From Pleurostoma richardsiae (lineage: Eukaryota > Ascomycota > Sordariomycetes > Calosphaeriales > Pleurostomataceae), in contig JANBVO010000020.1 of assembly GCA_030052745.1 (NCBI GenBank), positions 186,001 through 250,000 on the forward strand: DNA of 64,000 nucleotides, in the 5' to 3' direction. Made by a program: the position numbers and the translations under genes. This document shows positions 51,208 to 62,290 of this stretch, in pieces. The notes beneath the pieces are model-generated. The model was not told the DNA's origin and made no database searches. It worked only from the letters and a program-made list of their open reading frames with translations. How positions within the stretch are numbered: position 1 is the stretch's first letter; every line of letters starts with the position of its first letter.

Positions 51208-53110
51208 CTAGATGGTCGTAATCCCCGTAAAAGTGCGGTCCTCGTCCACCAAGACCTTCTCCTTCTCCGTGCCGTCGAGGTTGCACCGATACACCGTGCC
51301 TCCAAGGTCGGTGACATACATGCATTCTGCGTCGACATCCAACTTGATTCCTATCGCCTCATTGAAATGCGTCGACAGAATGTGGTAGGGCCGAGCGCCC
51401 TCGGATGGCACCGCCAGACCAGTTGAGGAATTCAACTGCACCTGGTTAACGGTATTTCCCAGCGGCAGCTCGCCGCGGTCCGTCCAGTAGAGAGTGTCGG
51501 TCCTCTCATCGATCTCGAGATCGATGGGTTCCGGGAGCTTGTCGAGCACCACCTGGATATCAGTCCGCTTGCCCGCTGGGCCGTCGATGTCAGCACAGAA
51601 GATGCGCCCAAGTCCCGACTTGGAAGGGCCCTTCTGTGTCCAGTAGAACTTTCCTAGCTTCGGCGCGACGGCAATACCGACACACCACTTGAGAAGCTCA
51701 TTCGCTTCCACCGAATTCTTTGCGTTGTTGATCAATACCTCGAAGTCGCTGCCGTCATAGTTGCACCGGAGGACCTTCATGCCCTCGCGGTCGCAGAAAT
51801 ACAGCTTCTTCGTCAAGGGCTCTACGGTCAGCTGCTTAGGGGTGTTCACTAGGCCCCTAGGGACGATGGATTTCACGTCCGAGCCGTCGACGTTGGCCGA
51901 GAAGACTTCTCCGTCGTCGGCGCCAGGGTCGCCCATGCAGGTCCAGAACATGCGCTTTCCCTCGGGGTCACAGGCGATGCCGTCCGGCAGGCTCTGTCCG
52001 GAGAGCAGGGTCTTCGTCGACTTTCTGTCGGCTGAAACTTCGATTATGCTGCCGCCGTAGAGGGGATTCTGGCGCGCTAGCAGGCCGATATCTAGCACAA
52101 GCAGCTTAGGCTCACGAGGAAAGAGACCGCCCTTGGAAGACTTGAGGCCGAGTTTGCCGTGGTCGAGGTAGTTCTTCTTCAGGAAGTCCACTGTCTTCTC
52201 CGAGGAGAGATGGCGCTCCTGAATGTAATGCCCCTCGATGAATGCAACAGTATCAAGGCCGATCTCTGCATCAGCGAGTTAGCAGTTGCATCAACGTGAG
52301 GATGCAGGACGGAGAAGCACTTACGGTCCATCAGCCGGCAGGGGCCGAATGCACCAGACGAAAACATGTGGCTCCACAGGCTATCAATCTCAGATGGGCT
52401 GGAGACGCCATCGGAAAGGATGGTCAAGATCTCTCGCTTGATGGCAGCCCAGAGGCGGTTGAAGATGAAACCGGTCGATTCCTTCCTCGCGATATACGGG
52501 ATGGTGCCGGCCTCCCTCTGGCGGTCAGCCATGAAGGCGATGATGGCAGGGTCAGTGAACCCGTCGGTCATCAGCTCCACTATCATCACCTGCGGCGGCA
52601 TGAAGTAGTGGGTGTTGAGGATGCGGGCCTTGGTGGCGTCCTGGACCTTGTCCAGCATCTCGCCGGACCTGTACGACGACGAGTTTGTGGCAAGGATGGC
52701 ATCTCGCGGTGCGAGGGACTCCAGCTCGGCGAAGGTGGAGATCTTGAGCTCAAGTTTCTCCGGGATGGCCTCGATAACTAACCAGGCATCTTTGACCGCG
52801 GTCTCCAGATCCTGAGAGGTCGACACCGTGCCGAACTTGCTGCGGTTCGCCTTTGCTGATGGGTATGACTCGATGTTCTCCTTGACATATTCAATGCACT
52901 GAACGCCCGAGTCGGCATTGAGCTCGCGGACTTGGACATTGTAGCCCGCCGATGCCCAGCACGCGGCTAAGTTCAGGTATCAGCATGGTCGAAATTATCA
53001 TACAGAAGGGGAGAACGTCACCGACCTATTCTTCTGCCTAGGACACCTCCGCCCAGGATGGCTACGGGCCGGCTGCGATGGTTCTGTGGAAGATTCCGGG
53101 ACACGGCCAT
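51208..53110 (-). CDS. 3-hydroxyacyl-CoA dehydrogenase-like / YWTD beta-propeller fusion
   Basis: Exons 53110..53026, 52966..52325 and 52265..51208 total 1785 nt, 594 residues, all phases consistent. The N-terminal half is a 3-hydroxyacyl-CoA dehydrogenase: Rossmann motif VAILGGGVLGRRIACWASAG (residues ~16-35), the catalytic-domain segments AILATNSSSYRSGEM and LNTHYFMPPQVMIVEL, and the C-terminal-domain STGFIFNRLWAAIKREIL with FGPCRLMD. From about residue 300 it is a six-bladed LDL-receptor class B-like propeller: LPDGIACDPEGKRMFWTCMG, KLYFCDREGMKVLRCNYDG, GKFYWTQKGPSKSG, DTLYWTDRGELP and MYVTDLGGTVYRCNLDG. The dehydrogenase suggests oxidation of a hydroxy acid or hydroxyacyl-CoA; the propeller role is unknown. 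There is no signal peptide, so both halves are intracellular. Confidence 0.87.
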
Positions 53111-54386
53111 AGTGGGCGAATATACTATTGTACGTATTATTGAATGATGTTTAGCAAGGTTAGTACCAGGGAGGCTTGACGGCGATATGGGATCTTGCTC
53201 GCTGTTTGCGGCCATTCCCTCCTATTTAATAGGTTTAATGCGGCAGAGCTCGTAGCCATCTCTGCTCCCGGGAGGCGCAGCCATGGGTCACGCACTAGGG
53301 CTCCGGCAAGGCCAAGTCCAATTTTGGCCGCGAAACGAACAAATCGCTCATCGACACGGAAGCTGAGGGATGTGGGTATGCTCGCCGTCCTCGGCGCAGT
53401 GTTTATCTAGCGCTCAAGGGTGCGCTCAGTCGAGGTTCCCGTGAACAACCTCGGCGGCTCCACCGGGCGGCGGCTCGACCGAGCAGCGCCACCGGATAGG
53501 GGGCCGAGAGTGGAGACAGGCCGGAGGTCCGGGGGCGGTGTGATGGCGCACGTACTCCGGCATCCCAAATCGCAGGCTGCAGCGCGAAGAGGCTCTTCCA
53601 GGGCGACCCCCACGCCCCATCGACGTCAATGCCGACATATTCCTCGATTCCGCCGAAGCCGTCCGATCGTCCCGCTGAGCTTGTTTCATTTTAGGTGCAT
53701 TTTAGAGACGCGTGGCTTGGTGCAGGCGCACGCCTTTTAATGCCGGGGCTGGCCTCGGTAAAAACGCAGTCCCGCTTCGGTGACAGTGGCAAGGGTCCGC
53801 GTTCCAGTGCCGCCGCGCCGCAGCCGCAGCATCCGCCGGCGGTGGAGACCGTCACGATCGCTGCAAGGTGACACTGCTAGTGGGATCCGCTACGAATAGC
53901 TCCCGGATTGTGCATGACCGCCCTGACCGCTCGCGGCCCTATTATGCTGATGGTTTTCAAAAGCCCTGTTCGCCGTTGGCAGGCATGTAAATCACGCAGC
54001 AGGTGCCTCGAAAAGCCCAGGGGCGCCCGGTCTCGTTGTCCATAGCATGAGGTACCGTACTCACTCACGAGACTCAGAAAGGAGTAGCTGGAACGAAGAA
54101 GATGGCATCAATTAATTGACTTCAAGCCTACAAGGGACTCTCACTCAAGGTCTAGTTATGCTGTAATTAGTGGGACAGCTTTGAAATGAGCGTAGTTGAA
54201 TTTCACACGGTCTATCATTCTATCTACATCCATGCCGTAACAGAAGCGCCATGCCGGCCTCAGACAAACACATTTTTTTCATATCGATTTTGGTACAAGG
54301 TACAAAAGAGAACTTCCCGGTTCTGCCCGCCGTCTCCTCCGTCGCAGGCATCCAAAAAGATCGTCGGGCTTGGACACCGAGACCTC
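53111..54386. other. 1.28-kb intergenic region
   Basis: Promoter of the fusion gene and 3' flank of the b5-reductase gene. A GC-rich stretch at 53400-53880 carries no recognisable gene. Confidence 0.4.
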
Positions 54387-55849
54387 CTAGAAGGTGAAGA
54401 CCTGGTCGGTCATCTTCGGCACGGCTCCACCCAGCTGGAACCCGACCGACGCAAGCGCCTTCTTGCAGGCGTTGACCATCCCTGGAGGCCCACAGATCAT
54501 GACCTTGGAGTCCGCGCTCGGCGCCGGCAAGTGCGCCCTGATCACGTCCTTGTTGACGTAGCCCACGCCGTACTGCCACCCCTCCGGGGCCTTGTCGAGC
54601 ATGTACCACAGCTTGAAGTTCTTGGGGTACCGCCGGGCAAAGGCCTCGAGCTCCTCGCGGAGTAGGACGTCCTGCTCGCTGCGGTTGGCGTAGATGAGGC
54701 TCACCTCGGTGAGGTCCTCGTCGTCCTCGCAGATGGCCCGGATCAGCTGGTACATGGGCGTGATGCCAGTACCGCCGGCGATCATGCCTATCCTCTTGGT
54801 GAGACCTCGTTTGTAGCGCATCGCGCCCTTGGGTCCCCTGAATGCGACCTCGTCGCCGAGTTCCAGCTTCCGTAGGTATTGACCCGTCAGGAGTCCGTCT
54901 GCGTAGCATCGGATCACGAGCTCTAGGCTGCCAAGGTCGGTGTTGTTCGAGACAGGCGTGTATGACCGAGACACGGACTGCCCGTTGATGTCTGCCTTGA
55001 TAGCTACATGCTGCCCGGCAGGAAGACCTAGGATAGTCGTCTTGGTGGGGAGCTCGAAGCTCAAGCGGAAGACATCGGGGGCGATCTCTGTCTTCTCGAC
55101 GAGAGGCAAGTACTGATACGTCTTGGGGTCGAGAAAGCCCCTGGTGGAGACCAACTCTTGCTTGAGAGGCTTTCCGACCTTGATAATCCTAGGGTACTTG
55201 GTGAACCCACCCCCCACATCGGCCATCTTAGCTAGTCTGCGGACCCCCAGCAAGGAGACGACGAAGAATGTGGCAGAGGCGCTCAAGAAGCCCCCAAAGA
55301 AGCCACCGCCCTCTGAGTGCGGCAATTTGTCATGACGGAGAAGCTTTGAGAGCGAGTGGGTGACGGCACCCGCGTCGAGGTTGCGCAAGTTCTTGACGAA
55401 GTCCGGGGAGAACTTTGCTATGCCCAAGATGCCGCCAACGAGAGCTGTCGTAACCAGTATCGGGCCCGTGGGTATTTTGACTGACAATTTGCGAGACTCG
55501 GGCTTCTTGTCGGGCACCTTCTCAACGGCCTTAGCAGGGGTAGGAGCTGCGATCACGGCACCCCGCAGGGTGCCGATGACATAGGGCTCCATGATGTCGA
55601 ATGCCTCCTGCGAATGTCCGGCGTCGTCGAAGGCTTCCGAAGCATCAGTGCCAGCTGTTTCTATCAGGACATCGGCGCCTCCTGGGTGCTCATTAAGATA
55701 CTTTGTCGCGTCCAGGACTAGGGATGAAGAGATTAGCCGCGGCACTCTTGTTGGAATGTCGCATTCAAGTTACCTTTGCCGTGGACGACAAGCCATAGGT
55801 CGTCTTTGCTCTTGTGCTGAGCAACTTCTCTCAGGCTGAACTCAGGCAT
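54387..55849 (-). CDS. Cytochrome b5 / cytochrome b5 reductase fusion
   Basis: Self-contained electron-transfer protein. Exons 55849..55774 and 55717..54387, 1407 nt, 468 residues. N-terminal cytochrome b5 domain: FSLREVAQHKSKDDLWLVVHGKV and the heme-binding YLNEHPGGADVL (HPGG at about residues 36-39), with the second heme His in DAGHSQEAF. A hydrophobic linker helix (TGPILVTTALVGGILGI) follows, and perhaps a second (SATFFVVSLLGV). The reductase has the FAD motif RSYTPVSN, the NAD motifs GGTGITPM and CGPPGM, and the C-terminal aromatic end VFTF. It passes electrons from NADH to FAD to heme, then to an acceptor. The start may be 55849 or the ATG one codon upstream (55852). Its divergent neighbour is a P450, a plausible acceptor (inference). 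Confidence 0.92.
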
Positions 55850-56890
55850 CATGAATCGTTTTGCCAGTATGTTGAAAGAGGTACTACGACGAACCAAGAA
55901 AATGAGGACTGTGGATGGGTGACACAGGTAGAGAGAAGGGGGAGAAGGCGAGCAACAAGTCTTTTGAATCTCCGCTGAGATGACGAGTGGCCAAAAGGTC
56001 TGCTCGAAAACACCGCCGCCCTTGGTCCAGGGATCACGCTCAAGTGATAGTACCGCATTTCTCTTTGCAATGGATAATCCGCCGCGGGTCCGCGGCAATA
56101 TCAGTTGCCTGCAGGTTTGCCGATCCACATACCAGGAGCAATACGACAGCGATGATAAGGTCCTGGATGCCCGGCCATCCGTCATCCGGTTCTTGCCGGC
56201 TGGACACGAAGGTTCTGCCGCCCTGCAGCGACCATGTAGTTTTTTGGTGGTGGTCGAAAAATCCCGAGCCTGGTTCGTTTCCGGCATAGCGGGTCACCGA
56301 GGCTTGTTGGCTCGGGTCGCCGGTGTCTCCACTCCCGGGGGGCGACCACGGCAAGGTGGGTCGCCGAGGCTTTAAGTGCTGTCCTCGGTGAGCGGTGCTC
56401 ACCGGGATTGATCTGGCCCCGGTCTTTTCACGCTACCTTAGTTACCAGCCTAGGTGGCACCTTAGGCAAAGTGGACTGCGCCCCCTGGACGGAAATCTTC
56501 GAAATACGCAGAGCTGCGGCACGTGCCTGTCAACGACGATTTCCCTGCCTGCTCTCCTGAATGGTCCAGCGAGGCCGTTTTCGATGCTACACGAGCGACA
56601 TTGCAGCGTCGCCTCCGGTCCGAAGCCGCAGATCCCGGGACGCGCATCTATCGTGTCTCCACTCGCAGATATGACGCACAATCATGGATACTTTGATAGG
56701 CTGCTCTATAGAACCGAAGCTTCGGACCGAGGTCGCCTTCGTCTTCGCAGATATGCACAACACGTTGAATACAGACTAGCAGATCTCTATATATCGATCC
56801 TTCAGGACTGCGATCGGTGTGCTGCCGGCCTCATCACGACTTACGCCTCTCTGTCGTAGCAAAAACCCGACGGCAAAATAGATTTCCACA
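55850..56890. promoter_or_regulatory. Divergent promoter region, b5-reductase fusion and P450
   Basis: About 1.04 kb between the b5 fusion (minus) and the P450 (plus). Two near-identical 14-mers, GGTCACCGAGGCTT (56292) and GGTCGCCGAGGCTT (56359), lie about midway and may be regulatory sites. No gene seen. Confidence 0.45.
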
Positions 56891-58698
56891 ATGCCTGCCA
56901 GGACTATTCCTTCCAAGGACTTCTTCCTTCTCGGGGAGGACTTCTCTGTGACCAAGCCGGTGGACGTTGACACTTCGCTTGTTCTCAACGAGCTCAAGAA
57001 GCGAGTGGCTGCTCAGTTCACTATCGTTGATCACAATGGTACAGTGCCAGCTTCTAACATATCAAGGTTTATAGATCTAACATCTCTTCTCTCTAAGGCA
57101 TCGACTTCTTCTCTGTCGACGAGGACAACTTGCCGGATGTCTCCGATGTGATTGCCCATGATGGCCCTGTTGGCATCACTGTCGATGGTCACAAGGTCCG
57201 ACAAATCCCTGGCCCAAAGGGTCTGCCCATCGTTGGCGACTACTACGGCATTTTCCCTGACCACCTGGGCAATCATCAAAGGCTGTTCGACCAGTATGGC
57301 TCCCTCATTCGGACTGAGTGTATGGGCAAGGTGGTGTACCAGACGAACGACCCGAACCTGGCCACCATCGTCATGAGGGAATCGGAGTACTTCACCAAGG
57401 AGATCACCGAGGACCACCCGCTTGCCGGTTTGAAGATGCAAGAGGCCGGTGTCTTTCTCGGCGACACGGAGGGACCGGCATGGAGAATCGTCCACAAGTT
57501 CCTGCCGCCGGCCCTGGGCCCCAAAGCCGTCCGCCACTATGCGCCGACCATGCAGAAGAGCATCGAGTACGCGCTCCCTGTCTTCGACGAGATGGACCGC
57601 CGAGGCGAGGCTTTCAACGTGTACCAGTACATGCTCAAGCTGGGCTCCCAGGCTGTCGGCAAGCTGGTTCTGGGCATGGACTTCAAGCAGTTCGAGACCC
57701 CGGAGTCGCCGCTTCACGAACTGGTCCTACGCTTGGCCGAGGTCCTCGCACTCAACAAGAAAGTCTGCAGTCGCGGTCGGTGGTACGCCAGCCTGCCGTT
57801 TGGAGATCCGGCGAAGCTCAGGTACTCCTTCGATCGTATCCACACGATGATTGGCGAGTCCGTCAAGATTGCACAGCAGGGAGGAGTGAAGGACCTGGAG
57901 CTCCAGGACGCAGCTCTGGAGGCGTCGAACATGGTTGGTGAGTACTCATTTGGATTCTTCTATCGCTAGCTCGCTCTAGTCGCTAACATAATCCTTCAAG
58001 ACTATTGCATTCGTGCAACGGATAGCAAGGGCGAGAAACTCCCGAAAGAAAACATGACTCCTGCCCTCCTTGTCGCCACTGGAGCTGGCTTCACGACGAC
58101 TAGCTCTCTGCTGTCGTGGCTTGTCTACTGCATGGTGGTCTACCCAGGGGTCCAGGACAGGCTCCTCCAGGAGCTTGTCGACAACAACTTCTCCGAGGAC
58201 ATGGAGATCACCCCCGAGTTCACCGCCAAGCTGGCCTTCCAGGACAAGGTGATCAAGGAGTGCCAGCGCCGGCACAACCCCTCCTACCAGCCGGGCCGGA
58301 CCGCCAAGAAGGACATGATCCTGCCGGGCGGATACAAGCTGAACAAGGGCGGCGTCGTCGTCGCGGCCATCCACCACATCTCCAACAACCCGGCGCTGTG
58401 GGACAACCCGACGCGGTTCGACCCGGACCGGTGGGACACCGACGAGGTAAAGAACATGCCCAAGGCGCAGTACCAGCCCTTCGGCATGGGCCAGAGGATG
58501 TGCATCGGCTTCAACTTCGCCCTGCAGGAGATCAAGATCTTCCTGCCCAAGCTGGTCTGGCGGTACAAGTTCGTCAAGGAGACCGACGCCGTCGTCGAGT
58601 ACGACCCGATGTTCCAGCTGATTCGGCCGAACAACCTGTACGTTAGGGCGCACAGACGGGTGAAGTGGCCGCCAAAGAGCGAGACGGCTTCGGCATGA
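56891..58698 (+). CDS. Cytochrome P450 without membrane anchor
   Basis: Exons 56891..57038, 57098..57937 and 58001..58698 total 1686 nt, 561 residues. No N-terminal transmembrane helix is present; instead a ~65-residue polar extension (MPARTIPSKDFFLLGEDFSV...) precedes the usual proline-rich IPGPKGLPIVGDYYG. Helix I region is ATGAGFTTTSSLLSWL, ExxR is ECQR in VIKECQRRHNPSYQPG, and the heme loop is FGMGQRMCIGF with Cys about 497. The C-terminus VRAHRRVKWPPKS is basic. The overall look resembles soluble, BM3-like P450 domains, but there is no attached reductase. It is therefore likely to use an external electron donor, and the divergent b5/b5-reductase gene is an attractive one (inference). Substrate unknown. 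Confidence 0.88.
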
Positions 58699-59578
58699 GT
58701 CCGTACCAATCAACGTTAGACATAGGGAGGAGAAGGACCTTCAGCAGTGTCGTAGAGGTACTATGATGGGCCAAGCCGTGCACTCACATGCGGTGATGCA
58801 CTTCGGTGATATCGAGAGACCCAGGCGCATTGCGCTCTGAACAGCACAGCGCACTATCGTGTAGGTTCCTATCTCCTCCCACCTACGTCTCCTTACCCCT
58901 AATGTTTTTCATTTCGGTTTGTGCATAGAATAGAATAGAATAGAACAGAGCAGGTCATTTCAACAGCTGCGTCCCCTATGATCTTAACGATGTTGTAGAA
59001 ACTACCTAGATACATAACCGTACCTTCTTAACACTTTCTCGGACGCTACGCATTGCCATGGACTCCGAAAATCAGTTTGATTCCTCAGAGATAACTGTAT
59101 GTTATTATCAACTCCTCTTAAAGATACGAACTGTACAGGGGATCTGGGAACGCAGTCGTGCCATGATTTTGGATGCCAGCACTTCGTTAGTCAGAAAACG
59201 GGAAGGCCGGTTTATATCGTTGTTTCATTGAAAAACTTCAAGGGTGAATGCAGACAGAGCACAAGAGTTTATGATAGCTATTACGTGTAGAGGTACTAGT
59301 GATTTTTCCACGAACAATCAACAAACTTGTAATTCAGGGGCGACTTTCTCAAGATACCATATCTAGCAACACTAAAATCTGTCGTAAGTGGGTATCTATA
59401 ATTTACTGGTCATTACAACCGCGAATCTAGTTATCCACTGGAGCCTGGCTCTTGGAACATGCGGCATGGGGGTCAGGAAGACATCGACCGCTATTTCTAC
59501 CCTCTTAACATGACCTAGACGAACATCATATGCCGGCTGAACCCCTAATGCCGGTGGAGCAGAAGACACACGCTCACT
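58699..59578. other. Intergenic region
   Basis: About 880 bases of 3' flanks. It contains an AATAG microsatellite and a short Cys-containing frame (59099-59290) that I do not call. Confidence 0.4.
58925..58949 (+). repeat. AATAG microsatellite
   Basis: About four tandem copies of AATAG (ATAGAATAGAATAGAATAGA) in the intergenic region after the P450 gene. Confidence 0.85.
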
Positions 59579-60478
59579 TCAATCACAAGTACCAAACTGG
59601 GGCTGACAGAACGCAATAGTGGAGCAGAAGGTGTCTCCATCTCCGCAATACCCAAACTGCGAGCAGCAAGGCCCGAACCTCGAACCAAGGCAGGTGACGC
59701 CGTTCCCGCAGCTCCCGTCAGTGCTCGAGGTCAAGCCCGGAGGGATGGAGACGGTAGGCCGAGCAGAGGTGGTAGTCGTGGAGGTCGTCCGTGCCGTCGT
59801 AGTGGTGCTCGTCGTCGTGATCGAGACCGGCGGGGGCGACCCCCCTCCCTGGCAGGTTCCGAAGTCGGACTGGCACCCTGCGCCGCAGTACGCCGCGCCG
59901 GAGCCGCACCAGAAGAACTCGGAGCAGCAGGACCCGAAGCGCGAGCCGGCGCAGGTGGTGGTGTTGCCGCACATGCCGTTGATGGACGCCTGGAGCGTGC
60001 CAGATGGGGCGGGAGCGGACGACGACGTCGAGGTCGAGGTCGTGCGCGACGATGTGCTGGTGCTGGTGGTTCTGCTGCTAGTGCTAGAGGTGGTCGATGT
60101 CGTAGGCTGCGCCTTGCCCTCGCAGTACCCGTAGTCCGCCTGGCACCAGATGGCAAGGCAGTAGTCGGTGCCTTCTCCGCAGTAGCCGTACGTCGAGCAG
60201 CAGAGGTTGCCGGTGCAGACTTGGTTGTTTTGGTCAGGCCCACACCGGCCATTCGACGACTGTCGGCGCTCAAGGCTTCCAGTGAGGTCTGCTTCTGACC
60301 GCCTAATCTCCAGTGGGTGGGAGCCGTTTTCCTGAAGAGGATGGCCGCGCTCTACCTTGGGACCGGAGACGTTCCGGTGCTGGCTAGCTGGATTGCTAAA
60401 TATAAGGGACCCAGTGTTGCCGAAGACAGCCCCAGAGAAGCCCAGGCTCGTGGCCAGGCTGACGTATATCCACCTCAT
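59579..60478 (-). CDS. Secreted chitin-binding protein with three CBM18 domains
   Basis: Single-exon, 299 residues. Signal peptide MRWIYVSLATSLGFSGAVFG, a polar propeptide-like region to about residue 72 ending in LERR (Kex2-type site), then three hevein-like CBM18 units separated by Ser/Thr-rich linkers. Unit 1, about 76-119, contains NLCCSTYGYCGEGTDYC. Unit 2, about 168-210, contains GSCCSEFFWCGSGAAYC. Unit 3, about 254-299, contains GPCCSQFGYCGDGDTFC. Each shows the C-x-CC-x5-C pattern and aromatic sugar-binding positions. It binds chitin extracellularly; in plant-interacting fungi such proteins may shield chitin from host chitinase or receptors (inference). No catalytic domain. Intact. 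Confidence 0.92.
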   Translation of the reverse strand: MRWIYVSLATSLGFSGAVFGNTGSLIFSNPASQHRNVSGPKVERGHPLQENGSHPLEIRRSEADLTGSLERRQSSNGRCGPDQNNQVCTGNLCCSTYGYCGEGTDYCLAIWCQADYGYCEGKAQPTTSTTSSTSSRTTSTSTSSRTTSTSTSSSAPAPSGTLQASINGMCGNTTTCAGSRFGSCCSEFFWCGSGAAYCGAGCQSDFGTCQGGGSPPPVSITTTSTTTTARTTSTTTTSARPTVSIPPGLTSSTDGSCGNGVTCLGSRFGPCCSQFGYCGDGDTFCSTIAFCQPQFGTCD

Positions 60479-62290
60479 GGTCGGCCTCGTCTGAATTCAA
60501 TGGTGGTGCGGAGGGTTCGGAAAGAGCAGATCAGCAGCATGGCCCCTGGCGGGAGGCGGCACAGATAAATGGATCTGCCCGGACCTGCAGGATGGCCATG
60601 ATGGCCACTGCAGCACTCTATCTCAAAGGATAATATTAGCACCGAAAAGAGATATCGTCAGTAGGCAAAATAGAAGGGATGGCACCCGGAGATTTGGTGC
60701 GAAGCAGCCTGTGTCTTCATCAGGAAGTCCAATATTGAATCCAAGCCGGCAAAATTGGCGTTGATAAGAAATGGTAAGCTAGACGGAACGTGAGGATGTC
60801 TCGGGTAATGGTTTATATATTGTACTAGGGTAGCGGTTAATGAGTCTTGCCTGCCGACGTACCGAGAATGGGCTCGGCACCTACCAATGTCATGAAGTAG
60901 CGTGAAAGGATAAGACGATACCGTCTTATCCTTTCTTTCATCCTGTCAATCTTAAAGTTGGGACATGCGTCCTTGCTGCTCTCGCCATACTTTGTCATGT
61001 CATTACATTGCTGCTTGTCAGAAGTCCGGTAACATTGTCGGTGCTTGTAGCCACTCACATTATCACAGCACGTTTATATCTAATCGTTTGAAATTGTTAT
61101 GATGACGCAGCGCCTTTTCTTCCTGACCTAGGCACATAGATTGCGAGTTACACTTACGATACCTAGATATTACAACGCTATCGTTGAACGACATAGAGCC
61201 GGCATAATGGACACTTATTAGGCACCAGATGGTATCGTAATCATAGCATATCCTCCTAGTACGCGCCCATCTGTCATGGAGAAGCAGTGAAATACTTGTA
61301 AAGAAGCGACGGGTGCTGATAATTCCAATGTATTTAAGTACCCAGGACTTAGACTCGTCAAATTGGATGCTTGAAGCATAAAAGCGTATATTGTTAATGA
61401 CGTAGTTCTCAGGGACAACCTGCTCTTTCTGAAGTAGAAGGTCTTGAGAACGTGGTTAGTATATCAATCAATATTCACGGGCGCTATAGCTCCTGTCAGC
61501 GGATTATCGTGAAATAAGGAATTTTCTGAGGGTGCTAGTCTAAGAATGCGAGCTTGTAAAGAGGAGGTAGGAGTTATCAATGAAATCACTTGAGAACTAG
61601 CGAGCCCCTCCACGATCTTTACAACGTCGTCGCTCCTCTTTGGATCGACTTCACCTCATTTCGCTCAGATTCCTCTGGGTGCTGTGTTCGAGATCGCCCT
61701 TCCTCATGCTAAATCTTATTTAACCACCTTAAGCACTGTACCTTTCGCCTACCCGTAGGAAGAGCCATGGCAAAGAAAGGGGAGAATTACTTCAGAATTT
61801 CCTCCGGGCAGGGTGAACAACTTTATTTCGTTTAAGTAGGCGTTGCCTGACTAACAGAGTAGATTGACGATGTTATGACCATGTTTGCTAGTCTCATGTC
61901 TGTTGCCGGGACATTATCATGATATCTCTAGTGGCACAGGTCGTCAACTCGTAACTCGCTGTCCAACCGGTACTCTATCTAACCAAGTCTAAGGAGTCAT
62001 CTGTTCGGCGTCGTGTAGACTTGGCTCCACCCGCCAGCTCGTAGTCATGTACCCGGACGCCAACTTCAACAAGATCAACCGACTCCTCTTCTTCTTGAAT
62101 GAGCTCTTCTTTCCAGCGTTTACCTCACGTGTAGTTGAAGGCTTGGAAGTGAAGCACCGTAATTAACGGGCAGTGCCGTAGGGCAACAGAATCCATCGTG
62201 CAGCTTCCTCGCGCAAAGTTGCCTCCCACAATTGTCTGGGAAGCATAACACTATACTCCCGGCTCCGCGCCCAGGGACTTCTATCCTTCA
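60479..62290. other. 1.8-kb intergenic region, relatively AT-rich
   Basis: No gene supported. Contains a perfect 14-bp hairpin near 60904 and the promoters of its two flanking genes. Confidence 0.4.
60904..60935. repeat. Perfect inverted repeat, 14-bp arms, 4-nt loop, with GATA cores
   Basis: The arms are GAAAGGATAAGACG (60904-60917) and its exact reverse complement (60922-60935), around ATAC. Each arm contains GATAAG, the GATA-factor core, so this could be a dimer site or an RNA hairpin. Confidence 0.8.

Noticed and set aside
59099-59290. Short Cys-containing frame that could be a small peptide
   Set aside because: No signal peptide, no homologue I recognise, several start and splice options; not supportable as a gene.
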